From Cryptosporidium bovis (lineage: Eukaryota; Apicomplexa; Conoidasida; Eucoccidiorida; Cryptosporidiidae), in the NCBI GenBank assembly GCA_009768925.2, contig VHIT02000012.1, positions 248,001 to 312,000 of the forward strand: 64,000 nt of DNA, read 5' to 3'. Made by a program: the position numbers and the translations under genes. Each line of letters starts with the position of its first letter. The first letter of the stretch is position 1. The notes under the pieces were generated by a model. That model ran no database searches. It saw only the letters and a program-made list of their open reading frames with translations, and was not told the DNA's origin. This document shows positions 1 to 9,741 of the stretch, one piece after another.

Positions 1-3000
1 ACATTACAATATATTGGAATGATTGTATTGTAGATGTTAAGGCTGCTCTTCCTTCTAAAAGTATATCTGGAACAGCGTCTATATTCCTATCAACTGAAGA
101 AATAAACGCAGAAGGTACTGTTTCATCATGGTCAGCAATAGAAATGCCAATATCAGCTGACTGTATAGCAAGAATATCATTGTTACCATCACCACACATT
201 CCAACATATGTTTTTGGATTTAATTTCTGCAGGTTGAATATATGCAATGCTTTATCTGTTGGGGTCATTCTACAGTAAACATGGCAATATCTTGTTATGA
301 ATTCTAGAGCAGACATTTTGATTGAGAATGGTATATCATTAAATTTTGCATCAAACTTTAGTATCATTTTTTTTTCAAAATATGCCAATTCATTATTATT
401 GCGACCATTGAAAATATCACCAACAAAATTACTATTGAGTGGAATATCATTAGTTGAGTTAATCTGATTTCTAGTACAGTTGAGATTAAACGGTATATTA
501 TTAAGCCCAATATACTCCTCCTCATTAAATTCCATACCATTATTCAATAAAACTCTGTCTGAATCACAGTAAATATTCGTTCTTGATATTGAATCAAGTA
601 GAATCCATTTTGGAAGACTATTAGTTAATCTTTTATTGAAGGCATAACCGCTATTACGGTCTTTTCCACTTTTATCACTACTTATACTGTAATTGCCGTT
701 ATTGTCATCATTAATATTGGAATTGCATACACGACTAATACAAGAATTATTGCAAATATAATTGTTCAAATTTAAATAATTACACAAGTAATAATATGTA
801 TTTTTAAAGGTTTCGAGCAGACATCTCTTTCTTGAGGATTTAGTGCAAGTTTTATTTGGATCTTCAACAGGTTTATTTGATAAATCTAGAAATTCCAATC
901 CAAATCTATAGTGAAGTTCGTGTAAGAACCTAAGACATTGGCCAGTAACAACCCAATGGATATTTTCAAAATTATAATTGATTAAAACCTCCTGAATACT
1001 TGAAAATTCATTAATTTTATCAAATTCTTTCGTCAGTAAGGTCCATTTAATGGATTTATTCATTTCATCATTTAAATCTTTATTGGTAAAAATATCCCCA
1101 ATTACATATATTTTAGGTTCATTATTGTTTGTTTCCGAGTTTGATATAATACCACATTCATTTGCAACGGAAATAGCAGTATTTGTATGATCACCAGTGG
1201 ATATTACACAATTAATATTCGCATTTTTGAGAGTGGATATAACATTTATACTATTAGATCTCAATTTATTTGCAAATATCATCAAACCAATATAACTAAG
1301 TTTATCTTCAATTTGGTTTCTGGATAGCTCTTCTAAGAAACAAGAAGTAGCATTTGAAGGCACATCAAAATAACCAAAGGCAAAACCAATGATCCTCATA
1401 CCTATTCTTGAGTAACTCAAAATGTGGTCCTCAAGATTGGTTGGAACTGTATTTTGGCTACAAATGTTTTTAATCTGTTCAGGACTACCTTTACAAAAAA
1501 TCATTATTTCTGTTGGTTTATTGGGATTTCTACATAATACCGTCATTCTCCGCAGTTTTGAACAGAATTCAAATACTTTAATAATCTCAAGTTCCTCATA
1601 GTCACTGTTTTTCTTATTTGAGTTGAAATTGTTTTTATCTCCATTATTACAATTATTTGGGTATTTTCTGACAACGCGTGTAGAAGATATTTCTCTGAAG
1701 TTAGACTTGGTTTTCGTATTAATAATAATGTCCAAGTAATTATCACACTCACTATTATTATTGTTGTTATTACCACAAGTACTTACGGGAGAATTGTCAG
1801 AGTATGAGCTAATATAGTTATCTACTGAATTGAAACTATGATCATAACTACTGTCCTTATCTTGGAGCTTCCAACCGCTAAAATTAAGCATACACATTTC
1901 CAAAGGTTCTCCAACGGGGATTCTTTGGGCGTTATAATGATCAAAATTACAATGGTTGCTGTAACTGGATCCAATCTTGGCTGTATTATCTCTATCAATA
2001 TAAGTGATTGAATGACATGTAGCAAGTGCCTTTGAAAGAGTGCTGGGCACATCATTACTGTTTGTTATGAGCTTAACATTATTTTTATCAGGGCCGTTAT
2101 CATTATTACCTACAAAGGAGATACAACCAATAACATCAAGTCCGTCTGTTGTGAGAGTGCCAGTTTTGTCAAAGACGACAGTGTTAATTTGGCCAGAGAT
2201 GTTAATGGAACTTGGATTCGAACAAGATATCTTTTTTTTCTTCAGTTTCATAATAGCGATATTGCAACCAGCTGCAATAGTAGCAGGCAGTGCAGGGGGA
2301 ACCACAATGGTGAATAGGTCAATAGACTTGAAGAATATTGTAACAGAGTCAACCGATATTAAATAACCAAAAATCCCAGTGAGAATGCATCCAATAATTC
2401 CAATTATAAAACATAATTTAACAAACTTCATAGAATCTTTATACAATCTATCATTTTGAAAGTGAATTCTGTTACTAATAATATCACTATACATGGACTG
2501 ATATAGGAGACCTTGCAGTGTAGAAAAACCGGTTCTAAGTACTAATGCAAGGCCGTATTTATTACCGTTTATTCCAATGACAACTGTGCGAGAAAACAGT
2601 ATATGTTTTTGATCTTTTTCAAATAAGAAAGTACCATTTGAGTATCTTGGTATTGGTGTCTTTATTACAGGAACTGATTCACCAGACAAAGCAGCTTCAT
2701 TTAATATAGCCTCAGAGGACAGAAGTATAGCATCACAAGGGAGTGTCATTCCAGGCTCAATTAAAATGAGATCTCCAGGGATAAGTTCAGTAGAGTCAAT
2801 AATCTCTTCAGATGGTTCAGTCAAGTCAGAATCTATAGAAATAACTGAGACCTTAATATTCAATTTAGACATCTCTCTCATTTTTATATGTGAAGATCTT
2901 GTCTCATAGACAGAACTCAATAATGTAAAGAATGTTATGATAATGATACAAATAGCATATTCCATATATGAGCTGTTAACCCATATAATTATTGCCGATA

Positions 3001-3793
3001 TTTGAAAAATAAAGAACGGGTGAAATATTTCGTGTTGAATTAGATCCAATATTGTGAGTATTCTAATCTCACATGAACATTTGCCAAATAGATACTGCAA
3101 ATTAGACCTTATTAATGGATATATATTATCACAATTGCCACGATTATTGGAGCTAGATTCATTATCACTGGAGTCAATAATGGTATTACATGCTTCTTTC
3201 GACCTATTAAGTAAGATGCTTATATTATTTCTAATTTCAGCATATGTGGCATTGTCTAAGGACGGCCTTGTTAAAACAAATGAATTCTCAACAGAGTCAA
3301 ACTGATATAAAGAACCACAAAACACAAAAAATGTAATTTTAACTCCACCGTCATTGTTTTTACTTATATGTCCAGATGGGCTGAAATTAAAGATATTGAG
3401 CAAATTAATTTCGTAATTGCTTGGTTCCAAAGAACTAAATTTCTTTTTTTCTACAACAATGTAATAAGAATCATTTGTGACCAAAAGGAAGTATTCGCAC
3501 TCATCTATTGTAGATGCACTGTAATTCATAATTCGAAAGACATTTGGAAACCAATAACAAAAAACTGAAAATATCCCAAAAGTTGATATACATAATAATA
3601 AATAAATCTTGCTTAAATATACGCTCTTATTAATGGGAGACACGAATATTGGAGCATCAAAATGAGCAATCTCATCTTTATATTTGTTGTTATTGCTGAC
3701 AAAATCTTTATTAACTACGGGGTAGACGATGCAGTTATGAATCCCACCAAATAATGATTTTTTGTCTGGAGAGTATTTGGTTTCAACTGACAT
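1..3793 (-). CDS. P5B-type P-type ATPase (ATP13A2-like), 3' end cut by window edge
   Basis: The frame is open from the ATG at 3791-3793 to the left edge, about 1264 residues with no intron needed. Hallmarks appear in order: the actuator motif LSGES near residue 370, the PPALP membrane motif near 497, the phosphorylation motif DKTGTLT with its Asp at 542, and the hinge motif GDGNND near 1202. The stretch from PPALPA through KKKISC to DKTGTLTTDGLD is the P5 signature, and PPALP points to P5B. Known P5B pumps export polyamines or cations from lysosome-like compartments; the substrate here is inferred from family only. Several membrane segments lie after residue 60 and around 255-300 and 470-510. 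Odd points are LSGES where relatives have LTGES, and long Asn/Ser-rich insertions in the nucleotide-binding domain. The last membrane helices lie outside the window. Confidence 0.93.
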   Translation of the reverse strand, partial: MSVETKYSPDKKSLFGGIHNCIVYPVVNKDFVSNNNKYKDEIAHFDAPIFVSPINKSVYLSKIYLLLCISTFGIFSVFCYWFPNVFRIMNYSASTIDECEYFLLVTNDSYYIVVEKKKFSSLEPSNYEINLLNIFNFSPSGHISKNNDGGVKITFFVFCGSLYQFDSVENSFVLTRPSLDNATYAEIRNNISILLNRSKEACNTIIDSSDNESSSNNRGNCDNIYPLIRSNLQYLFGKCSCEIRILTILDLIQHEIFHPFFIFQISAIIIWVNSSYMEYAICIIIITFFTLLSSVYETRSSHIKMREMSKLNIKVSVISIDSDLTEPSEEIIDSTELIPGDLILIEPGMTLPCDAILLSSEAILNEAALSGESVPVIKTPIPRYSNGTFLFEKDQKHILFSRTVVIGINGNKYGLALVLRTGFSTLQGLLYQSMYSDIISNRIHFQNDRLYKDSMKFVKLCFIIGIIGCILTGIFGYLISVDSVTIFFKSIDLFTIVVPPALPATIAAGCNIAIMKLKKKKISCSNPSSINISGQINTVVFDKTGTLTTDGLDVIGCISFVGNNDNGPDKNNVKLITNSNDVPSTLSKALATCHSITYIDRDNTAKIGSSYSNHCNFDHYNAQRIPVGEPLEMCMLNFSGWKLQDKDSSYDHSFNSVDNYISSYSDNSPVSTCGNNNNNNSECDNYLDIIINTKTKSNFREISSTRVVRKYPNNCNNGDKNNFNSNKKNSDYEELEIIKVFEFCSKLRRMTVLCRNPNKPTEIMIFCKGSPEQIKNICSQNTVPTNLEDHILSYSRIGMRIIGFAFGYFDVPSNATSCFLEELSRNQIEDKLSYIGLMIFANKLRSNSINVISTLKNANINCVISTGDHTNTAISVANECGIISNSETNNNEPKIYVIGDIFTNKDLNDEMNKSIKWTLLTKEFDKINEFSSIQEVLINYNFENIHWVVTGQCLRFLHELHYRFGLEFLDLSNKPVEDPNKTCTKSSRKRCLLETFKNTYYYLCNYLNLNNYICNNSCISRVCNSNINDDNNGNYSISSDKSGKDRNSGYAFNKRLTNSLPKWILLDSISRTNIYCDSDRVLLNNGMEFNEEEYIGLNNIPFNLNCTRNQINSTNDIPLNSNFVGDIFNGRNNNELAYFEKKMILKFDAKFNDIPFSIKMSALEFITRYCHVYCRMTPTDKALHIFNLQKLNPKTYVGMCGDGNNDILAIQSADIGISIADHDETVPSAFISSVDRNIDAVPDILLEGRAALTSTIQSFQYIVM

Positions 3794-4754
3794 TTTTAAT
3801 CGGTGTTTTATTATTATCAAAAATACCTGCAAATTACCGATATTTTAACATATAACTATTTGTATTTAAAATGTGGTGGTAGTAGTAGTAACAATAAAGA
3901 ATATTATCAGTCTTTAACCCAAAAATCTCTTAACACCTTACTCGAAAGTAAGGTGTTCCTTTGTGAACAAATTATATATTATCGCCACCTAATGCTATCT
4001 GAGAATATCTTTAATATTAAGTGAATTATTGTAAGTGCCAAACATAAAAAGTGGCAGTAAATACATATATAAGTATTGCAAAAATAACAAAATTTAAAGT
4101 GGTAACAAGTCAAAATCACCGCCACAAGATCAAAATGAAGTTTTTATGTCCTCTTCTTTCGTTGGTTAAAAAGAGCTGATATTCTACAAATATTTGACGT
4201 ATGTTTCAAAGAAAAGATTACCAAGGGACTAAATTTAAGAGACAATTATTATTTGATTATGGCGCAATTTCAAAAATTAATGAAAAATTATTGGATTTAT
4301 AACTTTTTGTCTGGCGCTTATTTTACATTTTAATAGTGATATATAATAGTTAAATGTAAGTGGAATTAATTATATTAGCAATGTTAAGTTAACAAGTTTA
4401 ACTTGATTAGTTGGTATGTAAAATAATTATAAATAAATATTAATATTATATTTACTAAAAATTGTCAGATTTAATCTAATTATTAACAAAAATGATCTTT
4501 CGTTTGAAAATTATTATTGTCAAAATTGAATTGGGCAATGTAGAAAAATAAATCTTTGGCGGTAAATGCTGGTTGTAAGTCAAATATGAAATTATTATTG
4601 AAAATAATAAAAGTTAATACAGGAAAGGTGGTGTTGGGGTTTTAAGTAAAGGTTATTGGAAACGCTAGCTACATTATTGTTAGTGCGGACTGTATGGTAC
4701 ATAATAATATTGTATATGTATATAAATTGATATATGTATTAAATTTACTGTATA
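3794..4754. other. Divergent intergenic region
   Basis: Promoter space between the P5B ATPase (leftward) and the Nup50-like gene (rightward). It is A+T rich with no convincing open frame; one 73-codon frame near 3803 begins with GTG and looks like noise. It holds a perfect hairpin at 3932-3957 and one GGCGC core near 4312. Confidence 0.6.
3932..3957. repeat. Perfect 11-bp inverted repeat with 4-nt loop
   Basis: The left arm AACACCTTACT and right arm AGTAAGGTGTT are exact reverse complements around the loop CGAA. It lies about 140 bp upstream of the ATPase start codon, so it may sit in that gene's 5' leader or be a DNA cruciform. Function unknown. Confidence 0.7.
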
Positions 4755-5873
4755 ATGTCAAAGAGAGTAGCAGATTACCAGTTAACAAGTGAGAATTGCG
4801 ATGAGTTGGAAAGATCAGATAATTTGAGTGGGAAGTCGACTTTGCTTGGGAAAGAGGATGTTAACGCTGAAAATAGCTGTGAAGGACCAACAGAAACTAA
4901 AGAGGAAATGGCTTCTAGAAGAATAGTTAGAATAAGAAAGAAGTGCGACGATTTAAGCAACGATTCACCTCAGATACATTTAGAAGGAGGCAGAAACAAT
5001 AACGAGGACAAACATGATTCTGAAAAGGAAGTAACCAACATTCAAAGCGAGAATGATCAAAAAGAGGATGATGGAAAGGAGGATAAGATTAATGAGAAAG
5101 AAAATAACAATAGTAGTGATATTAATGAAAATAATAGAGATTTTGGCGATAAAAATGGTTCAGATGACGAAAAAGGAACAAAAGAAAATGACGACTCTTT
5201 GCCATTTGGTAATACGGGACTAAGTAGCACTTTCAAGAATCCATTTATATCACTAGCTACAAACAATGAAAACAATTTTTTGTTTTCTGGATTCGAAAAT
5301 GGTGAAAATAAAAATAAGAGTGATAATTTATTCGGCTTTGGAGGTGTAGTTGGGTCTGAGGAAAACAATTTGTTAAATAGTGATGAATTGGATTGTAATG
5401 AGCAAGAGTCAAACAATGAGGAGTTGACTAAGAAGGCTTTTAGTGGAGAGGAGAATGAGGAAACTGTCTATCATTGTAAGAATGCGGATTTATTTATCTT
5501 GAAGGAATTGGAAAATAATCAAAAAACCTTTAAAAAAATGGGAAATGGAATTATTCACTTGAATATTCCAAAGTGTACTGTTGATGATAAGACTGATGTG
5601 GATGAAAACAGTGGTGATTCTCTGTTAACAACAATAAATAAACCAAGAATAATATTTCGTCAAAGTGGAATATACAAAGTTCTGCTCAACACTCCATTAA
5701 ATAAAGAGATATCCAAGACATTTCAAAAGAACAATAACATAAAAAAAGGATATGCGGTTAATTTCGTTGCTTTTAATGAAGAATCTGAAACCATACAATG
5801 TATGATTAGATTTCAAAATGAAATAGAGTTAGATGAATTTATTGAAAAAGTAAATGAGATAACAAACAATTAA
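4755..5873 (+). CDS. Nup50/Nup2-like nucleoporin with C-terminal Ran-binding domain
   Basis: Single exon, 372 residues. The N-terminus MSKRVADYQLTSENCD resembles the importin-alpha-binding start of yeast Nup2 and animal Nup50, followed by a basic patch SRRIVRIRKK near 54-63. The middle is acidic and Asn/Glu-rich, with a few FG-like spots (FSGFENG, LFGFGG) between about 150 and 200. Residues about 235-370 form a RanBP1-type domain: the KNADLFIL start, NGIIHLNI, RIIFRQSGIYKVLLN and a terminal IRFQNEIELDEFIEKV helix. The family acts at the nuclear basket, displacing cargo from importin-alpha with RanGTP. The architecture supports that role. The FG content is sparse, so a general Ran-binding protein remains possible. 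Confidence 0.82.
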   Translation: MSKRVADYQLTSENCDELERSDNLSGKSTLLGKEDVNAENSCEGPTETKEEMASRRIVRIRKKCDDLSNDSPQIHLEGGRNNNEDKHDSEKEVTNIQSENDQKEDDGKEDKINEKENNNSSDINENNRDFGDKNGSDDEKGTKENDDSLPFGNTGLSSTFKNPFISLATNNENNFLFSGFENGENKNKSDNLFGFGGVVGSEENNLLNSDELDCNEQESNNEELTKKAFSGEENEETVYHCKNADLFILKELENNQKTFKKMGNGIIHLNIPKCTVDDKTDVDENSGDSLLTTINKPRIIFRQSGIYKVLLNTPLNKEISKTFQKNNNIKKGYAVNFVAFNEESETIQCMIRFQNEIELDEFIEKVNEITNN

Positions 5874-7046
5874 TTGCTATCATAGACTATTATAAACCTT
5901 GATTTATTTCTACATTTTCATTCCTACTCTCTGATGCTTTTCATGTAATTTTGCATCCGTTTTTATCACACTTCTGTTTATTCTTCCACTTCATGTTGTC
6001 TGCTTAGCTCTATTATATATGACTTAGCGGTTTATATCGTATTTTACAAGCAAAGTTGCAAACTGTAGTTGCAATGGAAAGAATCAGGAAATTGAGACAG
6101 ATACGATTGACTGCTGCATACATGTATACCTACGTGTGGATGAACGGGATGTAAAGTTAGTAAATATAATAGAATTGAAGGTTAGTGTGGAAATTAAGAG
6201 AAATATAAAAATAAAAACAAACAATTGTAAAATAGGCGTAGTTAAGATGATAAAACTATCCAAGAAATTCGAGGGAACAATAATGAAAATAAACTCGAGT
6301 TTGTAACAAAATACCGTATAAAACACAAAAAACAGCAAACAAATTTGTCGTGATTACACTAAACTTTAATTTTCACGTTTACTGGCGTCAATGATACCAC
6401 TGTTTTTATGGTTAAGATTTTAAGACGTTTGAGCTTCTCATTAATTAATAATTTAGTGAAATTTGCGCGCTAAAAATCGAAAAGGTGCCAATTTACTATG
6501 CGGGCGGGTCGTAGGCAATATATTCCCATAAACTGGTATGTAAGAAGTCTTAGAAATCACTAGACCCTTTTTCTTTTTAGTTCAAATTCAGAAATTTCCT
6601 TTTTATTTTTAAGTCTTTGTTGCATATAAGGTTTATGCATACTTTTGTTTATTTTTTTTGTATCAGTGGGCACTTCAAATGTACGAGATTGGATCTTTAA
6701 AAGGAACAGAAGAAAATAGATTAACCACACCGAAATTTGATATGGTAATCTAGTTCTTAGGTGGCCTGCAGTAGATAACGAGGCATAGGTACTTTAAGGA
6801 AAAAGGACGTTTAATGCACCATTCACGGACGAGTGGTATATGTCAATACAACTAGTATATTTCGGCATGTTCTTGTGTATACCGAAATATAGCAAATATT
6901 AAGGGTATAAGGCTAAATTGATATACCGGAGGGATTTATGCATACATTTAGTTTTTATAATAAAAGGGAGAACACACATTCTACACTTTGCAGTAGTTTT
7001 GTTAAATGGGATATAATACAACACGTTTATAGTATACAATAGTATA
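5874..7046. other. Long intergenic region, no supported gene
   Basis: Over 1.1 kb between the Nup50-like and PX genes. A frame at about 6029-6306 (+) is open for roughly 90 codons but has no early ATG and no recognisable domain. A GCGCGC core lies near 6468, and 10-bp inverted arms (TATATTTCGG / CCGAAATATA) lie at 6856-6865 and 6882-6891. Confidence 0.5.
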
Positions 7047-8041
7047 ATGGATACAGATAGATATAAAATTGAGATGCTGGATTATTACTTTGATTCAAAT
7101 GAGGTGTTGTACAGAATTAATATATATAACAAGAAGAACAATGAATCTTGGGACATTGAAAGAAGCTATGACGACTTCAAACAGGTAGATGATTTGTTTC
7201 AGTATAGATATCCACATATTCCAAAGGTAAGCTATTAAGTTAAAAAAAATTGTTTACACAACTCTAACTTTATTGTTAACTATTTTCAGCTTCCGGATAA
7301 AGGTTGGTGGTGGCAGAAAAACAAAACATTTCATGAGAACCGTTTTAATTCTCTGAAAAATTACTTTAACAGCGTTTTAAGAAGTGATTTAAACATTGAA
7401 AACATGGTACTTGCTTACTTTTTAGATCTAAATCTAACTGTTTCTGAAGAAAGTAGCGTAGTCAACAACAGCTTTGAGGAGATAGATACGGATATAATCA
7501 GCTATTTGAGAGCAAAACTACTGAACATTTCTAATGGTAATGACAGAACTCTGGCTCCAATGGAGCGCGAGTCTAGGGAAAATCAATATAGAACACTACT
7601 TGAAAACAACCAGTTTTTTCCAGAAGATGGTGTTTATAACGAACAAGAATCGTAAGTTGCCATTATGTTCGTACCAAAAGAGTAAAAACTAACTCATTTA
7701 TTCATTAATTATTGCGAAACACCCAGAAGTAATTATTCAAAAAAGCGTGTAAATCACTCCGAAAATGTTAGAAGTTTCCCGCCATCGATTATTTCACGTA
7801 ATAGTGGCAGTTCAAATGCAGACCATTTTGTGGGTAACGTCGGTCTCGAGGACGTCTTGCAGAAGGATAAGGGTAAGCTCTACACTCTTTTAATATTTAA
7901 TTATAGATTTGTAAACTTTTTCACAAAAATTTAGATATAGTCTCACTACTGGACAGAATTTGCATAGAGTTCAGTAGGTCCTTCGAATCTAAGGTGAAAA
8001 CTGCCTATGACATGAAAGACTTGGTGCTACACTTCCAGTAA
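7047..8041 (+). CDS. PX-domain protein, four exons
   Basis: My exon model is 7047-7226, 7290-7651, 7727-7872 and 7935-8041. Donors are GTAAGC, GTAAGT and GTAAGC; acceptors end in CAG, CAG and TAG; frames join without stops to give about 264 residues. Residues about 5-105 form a phosphoinositide-binding PX domain: RSYDDFKQVDDLFQYRYP, then IPKLPDKG, then an Arg-containing helix (HENRFNSLKNYFNSVL) and the closing LAYFLDLN. The first intron falls exactly between IPK and LPDKG. The remaining 160 residues are Ser/Asn-rich and end in a short amphipathic helix. I see no membrane anchor or BAR region. A role in endosomal sorting or membrane targeting is inferred from the domain alone. Confidence 0.85.
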
Positions 8042-8303
8042 ATAAGATAACATGTAACACGATACACACTACGCACCGACATAATGCAGTTATATTAGAA
8101 CTAAAAATGTGCTAGGTCAGCAATACTGGTTTAATTATACGTAGAGACCAAGGAAACTGTTATATGGAGACAATACTTAGTATAGGAGTTTCAAACACCT
8201 ATCATTGGATGCGCATTTGTGGCCTCTTCTCTTCTACGCTTTTTGGAATAAAGCTGGATACATGAGATGTGAAATGAGCGTGCTGTTCAAGTGACAACAG
8301 CAA

Positions 8304-8999
8304 TTACAGCTCGTCTTTATCGCCACTTGAACCAGATGTTTTAGAACCCATGCCGCTGCTATGTAAAACAAGTATACCCTTGAAGGTCCATAATCCGTCT
8401 CCCTTGCATTTCTTGCTTAGTGACACCTCATACTGTCCAACAATAGGACATCTAGGACAGTTTCTATTATCAAAGACGGATCTCCTGCTTGAGACTAGAT
8501 AGTTTTTTGTCTCAATATTAAATAACTTAAATTGGTCACCTATCTTAAGTTCGTCACCGGAGTTGCCTTTCTCGCACTCAATAGTAAACAAGCTAGTTTT
8601 GTCTTTCGGTCCACAAAAAGCCTCCGTTTGTCTGGTTATCATCGATCTGGAGGACATATTAGCACTTAAATACTTTTCTGTATTAGCGTGAAGTAATTTA
8701 ATGGTTTCACCACATAAAACATTATATCCAGCTCCTTTGTATCCGCTTTCTCCTGCTCCCTCTCTTATATAAAAGTAGTTATCATTTTCAAGCTCCTTGC
8801 TACAGGTTACCACCTGGTTCCCGTTTGACCACGTTATTTTACTAGAATAAAGATTGCTATTTGTTTCAGTGTTTACAAGTAACACTGTGCTTCCGTAGGT
8901 AACAGGCTGTTCTGAAACCTCAGTTTTAGCTACCTGTGAAAACAAAATAATGCTTGCAAAAAATACATTAATCACCGTGACATAAAACAAGTTATACAT
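8304..8999 (-). CDS. ER-resident MIR-domain protein (SDF2-like) ending in KDEL
   Basis: About 231 residues from the first ATG (8997-8999); the frame extends upstream only to a GTG, so this start is preferred. It begins with a signal peptide (MYNLFYVTVINVFFASIILF) and ends in GDKDEL, a perfect ER-retrieval signal. Between them are MIR-type beta-trefoil units: TYGSTVLLVN...LYSS, then GETIKLLHANTEKYLSANM, then GDQFKLFNIETKNYLVSS. SDF2-family proteins assist ER folding and protein O-mannosylation quality control with BiP/ERdj3-type partners. The paired cysteines (NCPRCP near the C-terminus) may form disulfides. It runs convergent with the PX gene, which ends about 260 bp away. Confidence 0.88.
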   Translation of the reverse strand: MYNLFYVTVINVFFASIILFSQVAKTEVSEQPVTYGSTVLLVNTETNSNLYSSKITWSNGNQVVTCSKELENDNYFYIREGAGESGYKGAGYNVLCGETIKLLHANTEKYLSANMSSRSMITRQTEAFCGPKDKTSLFTIECEKGNSGDELKIGDQFKLFNIETKNYLVSSRRSVFDNRNCPRCPIVGQYEVSLSKKCKGDGLWTFKGILVLHSSGMGSKTSGSSGDKDEL

Positions 9000-9741
9000 T
9001 TTTTCATGTAAACAAAAAAACTCATTCAGAAATTTCAAGTCCTTGTTTTCACCCCACACTTTCTAAATACATAAACCAAGTTAGTACTCTCCCTAGTATC
9101 TTGCACCACCCACTTAGCTTCTATATTTTAGTGCACGGGGACGCAACCACTCCTTGAAAGTGTTAATTTATTTAGGTATGAACGTACGTATGTGATATGC
9201 ACCTATGTCTCCACTTTATTACATATACCACATATAACTATTTCTATTATACTTGACTGACAATTCTCTCCTTGCCTTAAGAATTGATTATTTCGGCTCG
9301 GCGCCAGCCACTATGTATTTGAAACATCTACACGCGCGGGTAAAGTTGTGAGACAAAAAATACTAATAGCTCGGAAACATATAGAAGATTTGAAAAGTCA
9401 CATGTTGAATAGTATGTTCACAAAACAATATAAAGGAAGTGGAATAGGGGCTGAAGTTAGGATTTGTATTAGTGTTTTGATCGGAACAAATTTGCTATTC
9501 TTTTTATGGCATTAGAAATGCGGGGTTTTATCTTCCTGCAATTATAAATTTCGTAGCAATATATGAAAACGATATTGAGCGCCAAAAGTAGTATCGAAAA
9601 GGCAATGATGATAGAGTGGCCAGAGGAAGTGAAATGAAACTTCAATTTAAAAGAGTATAAGTAGAGTTGAACGAACGGAAACAAAAGAAATTTAGATAAG
9701 TTTTGTAGAAAGAAAAGAAGTTTTGATCATACGAGTGGAGC
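9000..9741. promoter_or_regulatory. Divergent promoter region with two E2F-like sites
   Basis: Shared upstream region of the SDF2-like and TPR-Aha1 genes. CGGCGCCA lies at 9299-9306 and GCGCCAAA (reverse of TTTGGCGC) at 9579-9586. A CACGCGCGGG stretch lies near 9331. No gene is supported; a leftward frame at 9469-9684 starts with TTG and is rejected. Confidence 0.5.

Noticed and set aside
3803-4024. 73-codon frame beside the P5B ATPase start
   Set aside because: Begins with GTG and contains the hairpin; no domain.
6029-6306. About 90-codon open frame on the plus strand
   Set aside because: No ATG near its start, no splice partner found, no recognisable product.
9469-9684. 71-codon leftward hydrophobic frame
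   Set aside because: Begins with TTG and lies in a divergent promoter; hydrophobic bias is expected from T-rich sequence.
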